A stretch of DNA of 64,000 bases from Alphaproteobacteria bacterium (GCA_017626035.1 JAGAJR010000017.1:149628-213627); one strand, 5' to 3'; positions 36,648-46,230 are shown, counted from the stretch's first letter. Made by a program: numbers and translations. The notes: generated by a model not told the origin, from the letters alone.

Positions 36648-39119
36648 TTAATACTGTGTTCCGAGTTGGAAAGCCGCATCATCATCTTCTTCAAAAACAT
36701 TTTGAGTTTCAGCCTGCCCGTTTTCGGAACCGGTGCCGCCATCATTTCCGATAATTCTTTGTTTGTTGGCATCCAAATCAAAATCAGGTTTCAGAGCTTC
36801 GACAATAACCGACGTATCCTGCGGGGTTGCAGCTTTGCCGGAGTGATAATCAATCCTGACCAATTTTATGCCGTTTGGAATACGGAACGGAATATCTGCC
36901 TGTTTAGCCAGAGCTTTTTCCATAAATCCGTAGAAAATAGGCAATGCAACCGCCGCTCCCGTTTCCCGGCGACCCAAACTTCTCGGTTCATCAAAACCGA
37001 CATATATACCGACAACCATATCCGGCGAAAAGCCCATAAACCACCCTTCTTTATTGTCATTGGTTGTTCCGGTTTTTCCGGCCAGATGCTTATTCAACGC
37101 ACGCAGTCTGGCTCCCGTTCCGCGGATGGCCACACCTTCCAAAATAGACGTCATTTGATAAGCGGACAGCGGATCAACTATTTGTTCTCTGGTATCAGGA
37201 AGTTCAGGAATTTCCTGATCTTTCCAAACATCGGAATTACAAGTCGGGCATTCCCGCTTATCTTGTTTTAAAATTGTTTTTCCCGTGCGATCCTGAATCC
37301 TTTCAATGAAATACGGCGTTACTTTTTTACCGCCGTTAACAATAACGGAATAAGCACTTGCCATATCTATCAAACGGGTATCTCCCGCCCCCAAAGACAT
37401 AGACAAAAGCTTTGGCAAATTAGCATTCACACCGATTTTTTCCGCCATTTGGCAAACCTTGTCCATCCCCAAGTCTTGTGCCAGACGCACGGTCATCAGG
37501 TTTCTGGATTTTTCAACACCTTCACGCAACGTCATCAAACCATAGAATTTTTTAGAGTAGTTCACCGGTTTCCATTTCGGCAGGCCGGCTCCCTGGTCCA
37601 AGACAAAAGGAGCATCCAAAATTAAATCTGTCGGAGAATAGCCGTTTTCCAAAGCTGTCAGATATACAAAAGGTTTGAAAGAGGAACCCGTTTGGCGGCG
37701 AGCCTGAGTTGAACGGTTAAACTGAGATTTTTCAAAAGAATATCCGCCCACGGAAGCTAAAACCTTGCCGGTGTGAGGATCCATAACAATCATTGCCCCT
37801 TCCACATCCGGAACCTGACGCAGTTCATAAGAATTTCCCGGCAGTTCTTTTTTGCGGATAACGTTTGTATCGGCTTTTTCGACCCAGACGACATCGCCTT
37901 TTTTAAGAACGTCTGCCACTGATTTCGGAGCCCCGCCGACATCCTGTTTTTTTAGAGTTTTTCTGGCCCAGGACACTAATTTCAAAGGTATTACGCCCGG
38001 ATCCCCGTCTTCCGTTTCAATAGAGGCACGGTCGCTTTCAACACCCAGAACAACGGCTTTTTCCCAAGTATTTTCCGCACCTTTAGGCATTTCGACCGCA
38101 GCCAAACTTTTTTTGTAATCTTTTTCATCAACATCAATGTTGGCAACGGCTCCCCGCCAACCGTGGCGAAGGTCATAATTCTGCAATTCTTTATGAAAGA
38201 CTTTTGTTGCCAGGCTTTGCAGTTTCGGATCCAAAGTCGTACGGACAATCAAACCGCCTTCATACAAAGCATCATCGCCAAAATCACTGCTGATTTCCCG
38301 ACGGACTTCCTCACTGAAATATTGGGCGTCCTGAACAAATTCATTATTGCGTTCCACAGTTTCCAACGGTGTTGCTTGGGCGGCTTGAGCTTCCTCTTTG
38401 GTAACGAATCCCTCTTCCAACATCCGTTCAATTACCCAATTGCGGCGGGCAATTGCCGCATCGTATTTGGTTTTGGGATTATAGTTGTTCGGCCCTTTAG
38501 GCAAAGCTGCCAAATATGCAACTTCCTGAAGATTTAATTCATTCAGGGATTTTCCGAAATAATTCAAAGCCGCAGCGGCCACACCGTAAGACCGGTTGCC
38601 CAAATAAATCTCATTTAAATACAATTCCAAAATATGCTGTTTGCTGAACGCCTGCTCTATTCTGGTTGCCAAAATGGCCTCTTTGATTTTACGGGTATAG
38701 GAAAGTTCGGAAGAAAGAAGGAAATTCTTGGCCACCTGCTGTGTGATTGTGGATGCCCCGGCCGGCCGGCGACCGCTTCCCAAATTTTTGATATTACCCA
38801 AAACAGCACGAACGATACCCGTATAATCAATTCCGGAATGGGTATAGAAGTTTTTATCTTCCGCGGAAATAAATGCGTTTTTAACCAAATCCGGTATTTT
38901 TTCTTCCGGAACAAACAAGCGTTTTTCAGCGGCATATTCCATCAGGAGCTGTCCGTCTCCCGCAAACAGGCGGGTCGTAACCGACGGTTCATATTTGGCC
39001 AGCTGTCTGTAATCAGGCAATTCATCGGATATTTTCCACAAACTGCTGATGACAAGCACAAAAACAATAACCGCAAAAAAGAAAAAAGTACTGATTAATG
39101 AAGATAAAGTTTTAAACAT
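36648..39119 (-). CDS. mrcA: Penicillin-binding protein 1A (bifunctional)
   Basis: PBP1A polymerises lipid II into glycan and cross-links peptides in the periplasm. The 823 residues show an N-terminal membrane helix (about 5-27), the GT51 transglycosylase domain (about 55-235; AEDKNFYTHSGID with catalytic Glu, GASTITQQVAKN), an OB-like middle part, and the transpeptidase domain with SxxK in TGSSFKPF, the SRN motif (KSRNLM) and KTGTT. The order and length match class A PBPs. A promoter is visible just upstream. Located between amiC and prfB, a common alphaproteobacterial order. Confidence 0.96.
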   Translation of the reverse strand: MFKTLSSLISTFFFFAVIVFVLVISSLWKISDELPDYRQLAKYEPSVTTRLFAGDGQLLMEYAAEKRLFVPEEKIPDLVKNAFISAEDKNFYTHSGIDYTGIVRAVLGNIKNLGSGRRPAGASTITQQVAKNFLLSSELSYTRKIKEAILATRIEQAFSKQHILELYLNEIYLGNRSYGVAAAALNYFGKSLNELNLQEVAYLAALPKGPNNYNPKTKYDAAIARRNWVIERMLEEGFVTKEEAQAAQATPLETVERNNEFVQDAQYFSEEVRREISSDFGDDALYEGGLIVRTTLDPKLQSLATKVFHKELQNYDLRHGWRGAVANIDVDEKDYKKSLAAVEMPKGAENTWEKAVVLGVESDRASIETEDGDPGVIPLKLVSWARKTLKKQDVGGAPKSVADVLKKGDVVWVEKADTNVIRKKELPGNSYELRQVPDVEGAMIVMDPHTGKVLASVGGYSFEKSQFNRSTQARRQTGSSFKPFVYLTALENGYSPTDLILDAPFVLDQGAGLPKWKPVNYSKKFYGLMTLREGVEKSRNLMTVRLAQDLGMDKVCQMAEKIGVNANLPKLLSMSLGAGDTRLIDMASAYSVIVNGGKKVTPYFIERIQDRTGKTILKQDKRECPTCNSDVWKDQEIPELPDTREQIVDPLSAYQMTSILEGVAIRGTGARLRALNKHLAGKTGTTNDNKEGWFMGFSPDMVVGIYVGFDEPRSLGRRETGAAVALPIFYGFMEKALAKQADIPFRIPNGIKLVRIDYHSGKAATPQDTSVIVEALKPDFDLDANKQRIIGNDGGTGSENGQAETQNVFEEDDDAAFQLGTQY

Positions 39120-39164
39120 CTATAATTCCATTATTTTTTATTTTAACGCACTATAGACCGCAAT

Positions 39165-39194
39165 TTATAACAAAATAAATTAATATCCTAGCAA
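39165..39194 (-). promoter_or_regulatory. Candidate mrcA promoter
   Basis: TTGCTA (39194-39189) and TTATAA (39170-39165), spacer 18, about 45 bases before the mrcA start codon. It would transcribe mrcA, prfB and the genes after them separately from amiC. Confidence 0.45.
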
Positions 39195-39239
39195 AAATTA
39201 TATTGCTTTGGATAAAAAACACAACTTTTTGCAAATTAA

Positions 39240-40535
39240 TCAGAAAATTGAAGCGTGCTGCATATTGTCAAAATATTTTTCAATAGCCTTATTGGTTGAA
39301 GCAGCCAATTTTTTGCGATAATTCTGTTGTTTCAAAAGGCGTTCTTCCGTCCGGTTGGAGAGATAGCCCATTTCAAGCAAAACAGAAGGAACGTCAGGAG
39401 CCTTCAAAACGGCAAAACCGGCAAAACGGTGCGTATTGTCAACCAATTTGACTGATTTACGCATTTCCTGAACCATAAAGGTTGCAAATTCGGAAGAACG
39501 GTTCATCGTTTCCCGCTGAGCCAAGTTAATCAAAATATCAGATACTTCCTTGGAATGTTCCACCAGATTTAACCCGGCAATCACGTCCACTTTGTTTTCA
39601 CGTTCAGCCAAAGCGGCAGCTTCTTTGTCGGAAGCGGTTTCAGACAAAGTGTAAACAGAAAGCCCTTTAGCACTACGGTTAACCGCACTGTCGGCATGAA
39701 TCGACAAGAATAAATCGGCATTATAGCGACGGGCGATTTTAACTCTGTCCCGCAGCGGAATAAATATATCCGTGCTTCTGGTCAGATAAACTTTATATTT
39801 TCCTTCTTTATCCAGAATTTTTTTCAATTCCTTAGCCATAGCCAAAGTAATGTTTTTTTCATACACGCCGGAATATCCGATTGCTCCCGGATCTTTTCCG
39901 CCGTGCCCCGGATCAAGGACAATCACTTTTTTAGAAGCTCTTTTTTCCGCCGCTTTTTTAGAAGCATTGCTCTTTTGAGCCACAGAATAAGAGGCATTAA
40001 AGCCGCCATCACTCGTGAAGGCGTGGCCATTGCCGAGCTTGGAAGCAAATTCCCGTTCGGAAGCCAGCATTACATCGACAACGAATCTCCAACCGAAACT
40101 GCTTTGCGGCGGCAGCATAAAAGCTTTTTTAATTACGGCCGGTTTTAACAAATCAAACACGATACGGGTGCTGTCCGGTCCAATCTCGCCCAAACGGGTT
40201 TGAGAAACCAAATTATTCTTATCGCTGTATTTTTCGATTTTCGGATTAACTTTTACGCCTTGGGTATCAATAACCAAGCGGCGTGGATTATTCAGCACAA
40301 AAGCTTTATATTCAAAATTCCGGTCAGCATCAAAAACAATGCGGACGCTGCCGACACTCTGCCCGATACGCATGGAGGATATTCCGGAAAACGCCGAAGC
40401 GGACGTGCTGAAAAACAAAACCGACAAGCATAGGAAAACAGCCGGAAAAAACCTTTTGAGTTTACCGGAAAAACAGTCAAACATATCATGCAAGACAGCT
40501 TTCATAAACATGTACCCAGTCTGTTGACCCATCAT
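39240..40535 (-). CDS. amiC: N-acetylmuramoyl-L-alanine amidase (AmiC type, AMIN + Amidase_3)
   Basis: This periplasmic enzyme cleaves stem peptides from glycan at septation. After a signal sequence (LKRFFPAVFLCLSVLFF, ending TSASA) come an AMIN domain (about 55-150; IVFDADRNFEYKAFVLNNP) and an Amidase_3 zinc domain (about 205-420) with VLDPGHGGKDPGAIG, SIHADSA and LLEMGYLSN. Total 431 residues. The start is uncertain: the ATG at 40535 is only a few bases from a -10 box, and later in-frame ATGs exist at residues 9, 11 and 18. It is divergent from rne. Confidence 0.93.
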   Translation of the reverse strand: MMGQQTGYMFMKAVLHDMFDCFSGKLKRFFPAVFLCLSVLFFSTSASAFSGISSMRIGQSVGSVRIVFDADRNFEYKAFVLNNPRRLVIDTQGVKVNPKIEKYSDKNNLVSQTRLGEIGPDSTRIVFDLLKPAVIKKAFMLPPQSSFGWRFVVDVMLASEREFASKLGNGHAFTSDGGFNASYSVAQKSNASKKAAEKRASKKVIVLDPGHGGKDPGAIGYSGVYEKNITLAMAKELKKILDKEGKYKVYLTRSTDIFIPLRDRVKIARRYNADLFLSIHADSAVNRSAKGLSVYTLSETASDKEAAALAERENKVDVIAGLNLVEHSKEVSDILINLAQRETMNRSSEFATFMVQEMRKSVKLVDNTHRFAGFAVLKAPDVPSVLLEMGYLSNRTEERLLKQQNYRKKLAASTNKAIEKYFDNMQHASIF

Positions 40536-40543
40536 ATAAAAAA

Positions 40544-40549
40544 ATTATA
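40544..40549 (-). promoter_or_regulatory. -10 box of amiC, implying a leaderless or near-leaderless mRNA
   Basis: A perfect TATAAT (40549-40544) lies 8 bases before the ATG at 40535. Transcription would begin about 2 bases from the ATG. No ideal -35 at 17 bases, so the call is moderate. Confidence 0.4.
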
Positions 40550-41028
40550 AAGGATAGTTGGTTACCAATATATTAAAAAACTTAGGCAAAGTAAAAAAAT
40601 CATATTGTGTTTTAAACAAAACAGTATATTCTAGTTTGCGATTATATGTTTTTTATGTATCGGATTTAAGTCTTTACTACAAAATTTTAAATTTATTTTC
40701 AAGGCTTAAATTTGGTACCGCCGCTTTTTCATTGCGAAAAGCGTGCTTGCATATAAGAAGATGAAAAGTTTTTGCCGGAAGGGTTTTATCGTATCTCGAG
40801 CCGCAATCAATCAAACAATAACTCAGGTTCGGATACAAAAGAGAGGTTTTATATTTTTGAATACTTAGATTTAAAGTATTCGCAGAAAAGTGCCGTTGAC
40901 GCAAACAAAACGTTTCCATTGTGTCTTACCCGGTGCTTAGGTTATGTATTCTTTCGCATTCCCCTCCCGCAACTGTGGAAAACGTCCATCCGTCCTTACG
41001 GATGATAAATGCGGAGTAACATATTATA
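40550..41028 (+). other. Long non-coding leader of rne
   Basis: Nearly 480 bases upstream of the rne start hold no credible gene. The first part is very AT-rich. Two hairpins are visible: GAATAC/GTATTC (40859-40882 region) and ATCCGT-CCTT-ACGGAT (about 40988-41003) shortly before the ribosome-binding site GCGGAGTAA. Long, structured leaders let RNase E cut its own mRNA in enterobacteria; the same role here is inferred only. Confidence 0.45.
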
Positions 41029-43599
41029 ATGACTAAGAGAATGCTTATTGACGACACACAGCCGGAAGAAACCAGAGTTGTCGTCATCAACGGAAATAAA
41101 CTGGAAGATGTTGAATTTGAATCCAGTTCAAGAAAACAAATCAAAGGCAATATTTATTTAGCCAAAGTTATGAGAATCGAACCTTCCCTGCAGGCCGCTT
41201 TTGTGGACTACGGCGGAAACAAACACGGATTTTTGGCTTTCGGAGAAATTCATCCGGATTATTACAACATTTCCGATGAAGAAATGGCTGCCGTTGACAA
41301 AGAAGTCGATGAAATTATTGAAGCAAAAAAACAGGCTCTGAAAGAAAGAGAACTGGAACGCGAACGCCAACGGGAAGAAAGAGCCGCTTACCAGGCCAAG
41401 CTGGAAGAGGAAAGACGCAAAGCCCAAGCCGAGGCGGAAGCTGCTCAAAAAGACGCTGAAGAATCAATTGCAGAGACTCCTGCGGCCGAAACTGCCGAAG
41501 ACACTCAGAACGTTGAAGTTTCTCCGGCAGAAGAGACTGCTGCCGAATCAGTTACAGAGGAAGGGAAACAAAAAGAAACCGAAACGGTTTCCGAAGAAAC
41601 TCCGAAGAAGAATCAGAAAAAGCGGATTGCCAAAAAACGGTTTAAAAAACAAAAATCTGCCGAAACCGAAAAAGAAAATGCCGAAGAATTAAAAGTTATG
41701 GCAGAATCTACCGGAACGGAAGACGATGTTATCAGCGAAGAGGTTACGGCTGTCAGCGAACAGGAAGAAATTTCCGAAGAAACGGCTGCCGAACTTTCCG
41801 AAAACGACAAATCCAGCACCTACAACAAACTGGCTGAAGAAGATTTGAGCGATGACGATGAAGATGACGAAGAAACCGAAAACGATTTCGAATTGCAGAG
41901 AAAACTTCTGAAGGTCAGAAAATTATTCCACCGCAGCAACATTCAAGACGTGATTAAAGAAGGTCAGATTTTGCTGATTCAAGTGGTTAAAGAAGAAAGA
42001 GGCAACAAAGGTGCCGCTTTGACAACTTATTTGTCTTTGGCCGGAAGATATTGCGTTTTGATGCCAAACCGCATCAAAAGCGGCGGTGTTTCAAGAAAAA
42101 TCACCAATGCATCTGACAGAAAAAGACTTAAAGCAATTGTTAAAGAACTGCCTTTAACGTCCGACATGTCGATGATTGTCCGCACCGCCGGCGAAGAAAA
42201 AACCAAAGCCGACATTGTCCGCGACTACAACTATCTGATGAGAAGCTGGAACCAAATCCGTCTCAGTTCTTTGAAGGCCCAGGCTCCGGCTCTTATTCAC
42301 GAGGAAGGAAACCTGATTAAGCGTGCCTTGCGGGATATGTATACCAAAGATATTTCCGAAATTATCGTTGACGGCGAAGAAGCCTATAAAACCGCACGCG
42401 ATTTTGTGAAGATTTTATCTCCGCACAGTCTGAAGAAAATCAAATCCAGCAAAAAAGGCGATATGCCGTTGTTCCAAAGATTCCAAGTTGAAGGACAATT
42501 GGATAAACTGCATGACACCAACGTTCAGCTTGAATCCGGCGGCTATCTGGTTATCAACCCGACGGAAGCTCTGGTTTCAATTGACGTCAACTCCGGACGT
42601 GCCACCAAAGAAAAAGATTTGGAAGAAACCGCCCTTAAAACCAATTTGGAAGCGGCAGACGAAATCGCCCGCCAGCTGAGAATGAGAAACCTTGCCGGAT
42701 TGGTTGTGGTCGACTTTATTGATATGGACGAGCAGAAAAACAATCTGGCCGTTGAAAAGCGGATGAAAGAAGCCATGAAAAAAGACCGAGCCAGAATCCA
42801 AATTGCCAAAATGAGCATTTTCGGCCTGTTGGAAATCTCCCGCCAGAGAATGCACTCTTCCTTTATGGAAAGCAATTATCAAGTATGCCCTCACTGCCAG
42901 GGTAAAGGCATGGTCAGAACAATTGAATCCGGAGCCGTTTTGGTTCTGCGTTCCATTGAAGAAGAAGGTATCAAAAACCGCTCTTCCAAGATTAATGTTT
43001 TTGTTCCGTCAGACATTGCCATTTATCTTTTGAATCAGAAACGCCAAACGTTGTGCGATTTGGAACAAAAATATAAAATGGACATCATCATCAGTGCCGA
43101 CGACAGCCTGAAAAACGTTTCAGAATTCCGCATTGAAAGAACAAAAACGGTAAAAGCTCAAAACGAAAACAAGCCTGCCGACGAAAAGGAAGCCGTTAAA
43201 GAAAAACGGGAGAAAAGACAGCCTGCTCCGGCAAAGTCCACCGAAAATAAAAAGGAAACCCGTCCGGTTCAGGAGGAAACTCCGGAGACTGCCGATGTTC
43301 AGGAAAATGCGGAAAGTGCTCAGGACACGGCAGAAAACGGTAAAAACAACCGCCGCCGCAGAGACAGACGCAACCGTTTTGACCGCAATAACAGAAGAAA
43401 CCGCCGCAACCGTTACAACAATAACGAAGAGGTTTCCGAAAACGGCGGCAACACTTCCGAAGGAAAAGAAAAACAGGAAGCCGTTATCTTGTATAACAGC
43501 CACGAAGATATTACATCTAAGGAAAATTCTTCCGAAAATACGGAAGAAGCCCCGAAGAAAAGGAAATCAACTTGGTGGAAAAAACTGATAAACGGTTAA
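41029..43599 (+). CDS. rne: Ribonuclease E (RNase E/G family)
   Basis: RNase E is the main endonuclease of RNA decay and rRNA/tRNA processing. The 856-residue protein has an S1 domain (about 36-80 and 300-360) interrupted by about 220 highly charged Glu/Lys/Ala-rich residues, then the 5'-sensor and DNase I-like domain (about 370-620; catalytic SIDVNSGR with the Asp, and VVVDFIDMDEQKN), the zinc link CPHCQGKG, the small domain, and a basic tail rich in Arg/Asn (RRRRDRRNRFDRNNRRN). The tail likely binds RNA and partners of the degradosome. The stop overlaps the M48 peptidase start. Confidence 0.96.
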   Translation: MTKRMLIDDTQPEETRVVVINGNKLEDVEFESSSRKQIKGNIYLAKVMRIEPSLQAAFVDYGGNKHGFLAFGEIHPDYYNISDEEMAAVDKEVDEIIEAKKQALKERELERERQREERAAYQAKLEEERRKAQAEAEAAQKDAEESIAETPAAETAEDTQNVEVSPAEETAAESVTEEGKQKETETVSEETPKKNQKKRIAKKRFKKQKSAETEKENAEELKVMAESTGTEDDVISEEVTAVSEQEEISEETAAELSENDKSSTYNKLAEEDLSDDDEDDEETENDFELQRKLLKVRKLFHRSNIQDVIKEGQILLIQVVKEERGNKGAALTTYLSLAGRYCVLMPNRIKSGGVSRKITNASDRKRLKAIVKELPLTSDMSMIVRTAGEEKTKADIVRDYNYLMRSWNQIRLSSLKAQAPALIHEEGNLIKRALRDMYTKDISEIIVDGEEAYKTARDFVKILSPHSLKKIKSSKKGDMPLFQRFQVEGQLDKLHDTNVQLESGGYLVINPTEALVSIDVNSGRATKEKDLEETALKTNLEAADEIARQLRMRNLAGLVVVDFIDMDEQKNNLAVEKRMKEAMKKDRARIQIAKMSIFGLLEISRQRMHSSFMESNYQVCPHCQGKGMVRTIESGAVLVLRSIEEEGIKNRSSKINVFVPSDIAIYLLNQKRQTLCDLEQKYKMDIIISADDSLKNVSEFRIERTKTVKAQNENKPADEKEAVKEKREKRQPAPAKSTENKKETRPVQEETPETADVQENAESAQDTAENGKNNRRRRDRRNRFDRNNRRNRRNRYNNNEEVSENGGNTSEGKEKQEAVILYNSHEDITSKENSSENTEEAPKKRKSTWWKKLING

Positions 43600-44942
43600 A
43601 ATCCAACTTTTTATTCTTCAAAAGGCTAATATGCAGTTTAGTGCTGCTATTAGCCTTTTTGGCTTGTTCTGACGCCAAAGCCGCCATTAATCTGATTACC
43701 GACGAGGAAACGGAACAATATCTTGCCGGAGTGCTCCGCCCTATTTTCAAAGCGGCAGGCATTCCTTTCAAAAGAAACAACATCCATATTGTTGATGATA
43801 ACAGCCTTAATGCTTTTGTCGGAGACGGCAACAATATGTTCATCAATACCGGAACATTGATAAAAGCCGGAAGCTCCAACGAAATCAAAGGCGTCTTGGC
43901 TCACGAAACGGGACATATTCAAGGCGGACATATTCTCAGGCAGAAAATAAAAAATCAGGAAATGCAGCAAATCAGTCTCGGTTCCTTAATTCTGGCAGGA
44001 GCTGTCGGTGCCGCCACGGGCAGAGCCGATGTCGGAATGGCCATTGCCCTCGGTTCACAAAGTTCTGCCATCAACAATTATCTGACCTATCGGATTGAAG
44101 AAGAACGCAGTGCCGACGAAGCTGCCGTCAATCTGCTCGGTAAGACAAAACAATCTCCGCAGGGAATGCTTACCTTTATGAAAAGAATTCAACAGCAAAA
44201 CCGTTTAAGCGGTGTGGATGAAACCGCTTACATCCGCACACACCCGGTAACCGGAGAACGTGTCGCGTTTATGCAGCAGGCCGTTTCAGCCTCCCCTTAT
44301 CCGCAGAAGGATAAAGACGAAGAACAATTCCGCCGCGTTCAGGCTAAACTTTCGGCTTTTTTGTCAGAACCTTCTCAAACCTTACAAAAATATCCGTTAT
44401 CGGATAAATCCGTTCCGGCACGTTATGCCCGGGCAATTGCTTACTTCAAACAACTGAAGACGGCTCAGGCTCTTAACGAAATCAACAGTCTAATTGCTCA
44501 GGAACCGGATAATCCGCATTTTAAGGAACTTAAAGGGCAAATATATATGGAAACGGGAAAAGTCAAAGAAGCAAAAGCCGAGTTTCAAAAGTCTCTTGCC
44601 CTGATGCCAAATTCTGCTTTATTTCAAATTAATTTGGCACAAGCGGTTTTGGAATCATCCCCTTCCCAATCCGAATTGCGAACAAATGTTGATATTCTCA
44701 ATAAATCCCTTGTCCAAAATCCAAATTCTTTTGCTTGGCTGCTCTTATCCCGCACTTACGGAGAATTAGAAGATTACGCCGCTTCCAATTATGCCGCGGC
44801 AGAACACAGTTTGGGCATCGGAGCCGTCGACATTGCCGAAAAACAGGCAAAGCAAGCCGAAAGCTCAGCCACGGACAGTAAATTAAAGTTAAAAATCAAT
44901 GATTTGTTAACAAGGATTAAAGAAATAAAAAATAACAGTTAG
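43572..44942 (+). CDS. Periplasmic M48 metallopeptidase with TPR repeats (BepA/YfgC-like)
   Basis: BepA-type proteins degrade or help assemble stalled outer-membrane proteins. The protein has about 456 residues: a signal peptide (LVLLLAFLACSDAKA, cleavage after AKA likely), an M48 domain with the zinc motif HETGHIQGGH near 111 and a downstream Glu in EERSADEAAVNLLG, and TPR-like helices from about 275 to the end. The start is TTG at 43572 with AAGGA 7 bases upstream; GTG at 43575 is the alternative. It overlaps the end of rne, so the pair is translationally coupled, as in other Alphaproteobacteria. Confidence 0.88.
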   Translation: MVEKTDKRLKSNFLFFKRLICSLVLLLAFLACSDAKAAINLITDEETEQYLAGVLRPIFKAAGIPFKRNNIHIVDDNSLNAFVGDGNNMFINTGTLIKAGSSNEIKGVLAHETGHIQGGHILRQKIKNQEMQQISLGSLILAGAVGAATGRADVGMAIALGSQSSAINNYLTYRIEEERSADEAAVNLLGKTKQSPQGMLTFMKRIQQQNRLSGVDETAYIRTHPVTGERVAFMQQAVSASPYPQKDKDEEQFRRVQAKLSAFLSEPSQTLQKYPLSDKSVPARYARAIAYFKQLKTAQALNEINSLIAQEPDNPHFKELKGQIYMETGKVKEAKAEFQKSLALMPNSALFQINLAQAVLESSPSQSELRTNVDILNKSLVQNPNSFAWLLLSRTYGELEDYAASNYAAAEHSLGIGAVDIAEKQAKQAESSATDSKLKLKINDLLTRIKEIKNNS

Positions 44943-45116
44943 TTTTTCTCTATTTTTTGTCAAAAATATTATTGCATCACTATAAATAATGTGCTATAAA
45001 TAATGTTCTAATAAGGCATTATTATGGAATTATCATGAACATACGAAATAAATTCGTTACCTGATTATTTCATATATAATGCTTTTTCTTTGATTATTCA
45101 CTAAAACACATAATAT

Positions 45117-45875
45117 ATGAAAAAGAAAATCATCAGCCTCCAACCGATGTTGTTTAAATGCTACGACATCTGCTACGGTACCGTTACTCAAAGTAATTCT
45201 GAAGGTCTCTTTGTTTCTCTGGATGGCGGGGCTTACGGTTTTGTTATGATGGCAAACATCCCCACAAACCCCGACAAGTATCCCACCAACGGCCATTTCA
45301 AATTTATGGTCATCGGATTCAGAAACGGAGGGCTTCTGGAGTTGATTCCCAGGGGTTTCGATGATCCGAGCTATCCGGCAATTGTCAGAACCGTTACCGA
45401 CAGAGGGCTTATTCTGGAAATCCCAGATCTGCCGGAATTTCCGGAGAACACTCTGGTACCTTACTGTCCTCCCGGAGGAGTGGAAAAAAGATGGGCTGTC
45501 CAGACACCTGGCCAAAAAGTCCACTGTCATGTATGGAAAACATACAACGGATGGTTTGTAAGCGGCCTTACCAGAACAAATCGCAACTTAGGATACATTA
45601 ACGATTTCAATCCTGAAATCGCCAAGACCGCTGTTGCCAAAGGTTCTGAGAGAGAAAGAAACGGTATCCGCGTTGGAAAGATTTACATCGTACAAAAACT
45701 GCCTACCAAGGCTCTTCTCGACGGTGAACCGGTATCGCTGGAAATTCCGGAAGGAATCAATCCCGGAGAATTTTCTACCTTAGAGGTGGTTATTACCTAT
45801 ATCCCCTCTTTCCGGCACAAAAAAATCTCTGCCCGCGTCATCTCTGTTCTAGAAAAAAATCAAGTAACCATTTAA
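45117..45875 (+). CDS. Unknown protein with S1/OB-like repeats
   Basis: The 252-residue protein matches no family I know. By pattern it has three S1/OB-like units: CYGTVTQSNSEGLFVSLDGG, then VRTVTDRGLILEIPDLP, then HVWKTYNGWFVSGLTRTNRN. Its last part (EVVITYIPSFRHKKISARVI) resembles the end of the next gene's product, so the two may be related. RNA binding is inferred. No Shine-Dalgarno precedes the ATG (ACATAATATATG), and TAC, GAC, ATC and TTC codons are used more than in neighbours, which suggests transfer, perhaps from Bacteroidota. Confidence 0.6.
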   Translation: MKKKIISLQPMLFKCYDICYGTVTQSNSEGLFVSLDGGAYGFVMMANIPTNPDKYPTNGHFKFMVIGFRNGGLLELIPRGFDDPSYPAIVRTVTDRGLILEIPDLPEFPENTLVPYCPPGGVEKRWAVQTPGQKVHCHVWKTYNGWFVSGLTRTNRNLGYINDFNPEIAKTAVAKGSERERNGIRVGKIYIVQKLPTKALLDGEPVSLEIPEGINPGEFSTLEVVITYIPSFRHKKISARVISVLEKNQVTI

Positions 45876-45886
45876 AACTTAATCGT

Positions 45887-46132
45887 ATGAACACACAAAG
45901 AAAAGCTTCGGACAAAGTTTACAACCGCGACGTCAAACTGGAACGCCTTTACAAGGCTACAGTGCTTCCTACCGAAGAGGAAGATTACCCTTACCGGGTA
46001 ATGCTCGACAGCGGCGACCGTGCCACCATCATCTCGGACAGAACCAAACTCAAAGCGTTTGACAAGGTTCATGTCTTGGTAAAATACATCGACACGGAAA
46101 AGCACATTCTTGAAGTGAGGGTTATTGACTAA
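45887..46132 (+). CDS. Small unknown protein, OB-like C-terminus
   Basis: The 81-residue charged protein follows the previous gene by 11 bases with no Shine-Dalgarno (ACTTAATCGTATG). The C-terminal half (LKAFDKVHVLVKYIDTEKHI) looks like the closing strands of an S1/OB fold, as at the end of the upstream protein. Both presumably form one transcript ended by the hairpin at 46154-46189. Function unknown; nucleic-acid binding is a guess from fold pattern. Confidence 0.6.
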   Translation: MNTQRKASDKVYNRDVKLERLYKATVLPTEEEDYPYRVMLDSGDRATIISDRTKLKAFDKVHVLVKYIDTEKHILEVRVID

Positions 46133-46153
46133 TCCCTCTCTTCAATCTCTGAT

Positions 46154-46189
46154 AAAAAAGGCCTGTTTCATTCGAAACAGACCTTTTTT
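46154..46189 (+). terminator. Terminator after the S1/OB-like gene pair
   Basis: Stem of 16 positions with one mismatch (46154-46169 with 46174-46189), TTCGAA-type loop and a T6 run. Confidence 0.85.
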
Positions 46190-46230
46190 GTTACAGAAAT
46201 ATAAAAAAATCACTATTTTACACTTTTTTG

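Noticed and set aside
40820-40850. GGTTCGGATAC, similar to a tRNA T-loop
   Set aside because: No matching acceptor, D or anticodon stems can be drawn around it; no tRNA is called in the window.
40859-40882. Riboswitch in the rne leader
   Set aside because: A single short hairpin is visible without conserved ligand-binding motifs; described as an unassigned leader instead.
44980-45007. Two direct copies of CTATAAATAATGT(G/T)
   Set aside because: Only two AT-rich 14-base copies; too short and low-complexity to call a regulatory repeat or CRISPR.
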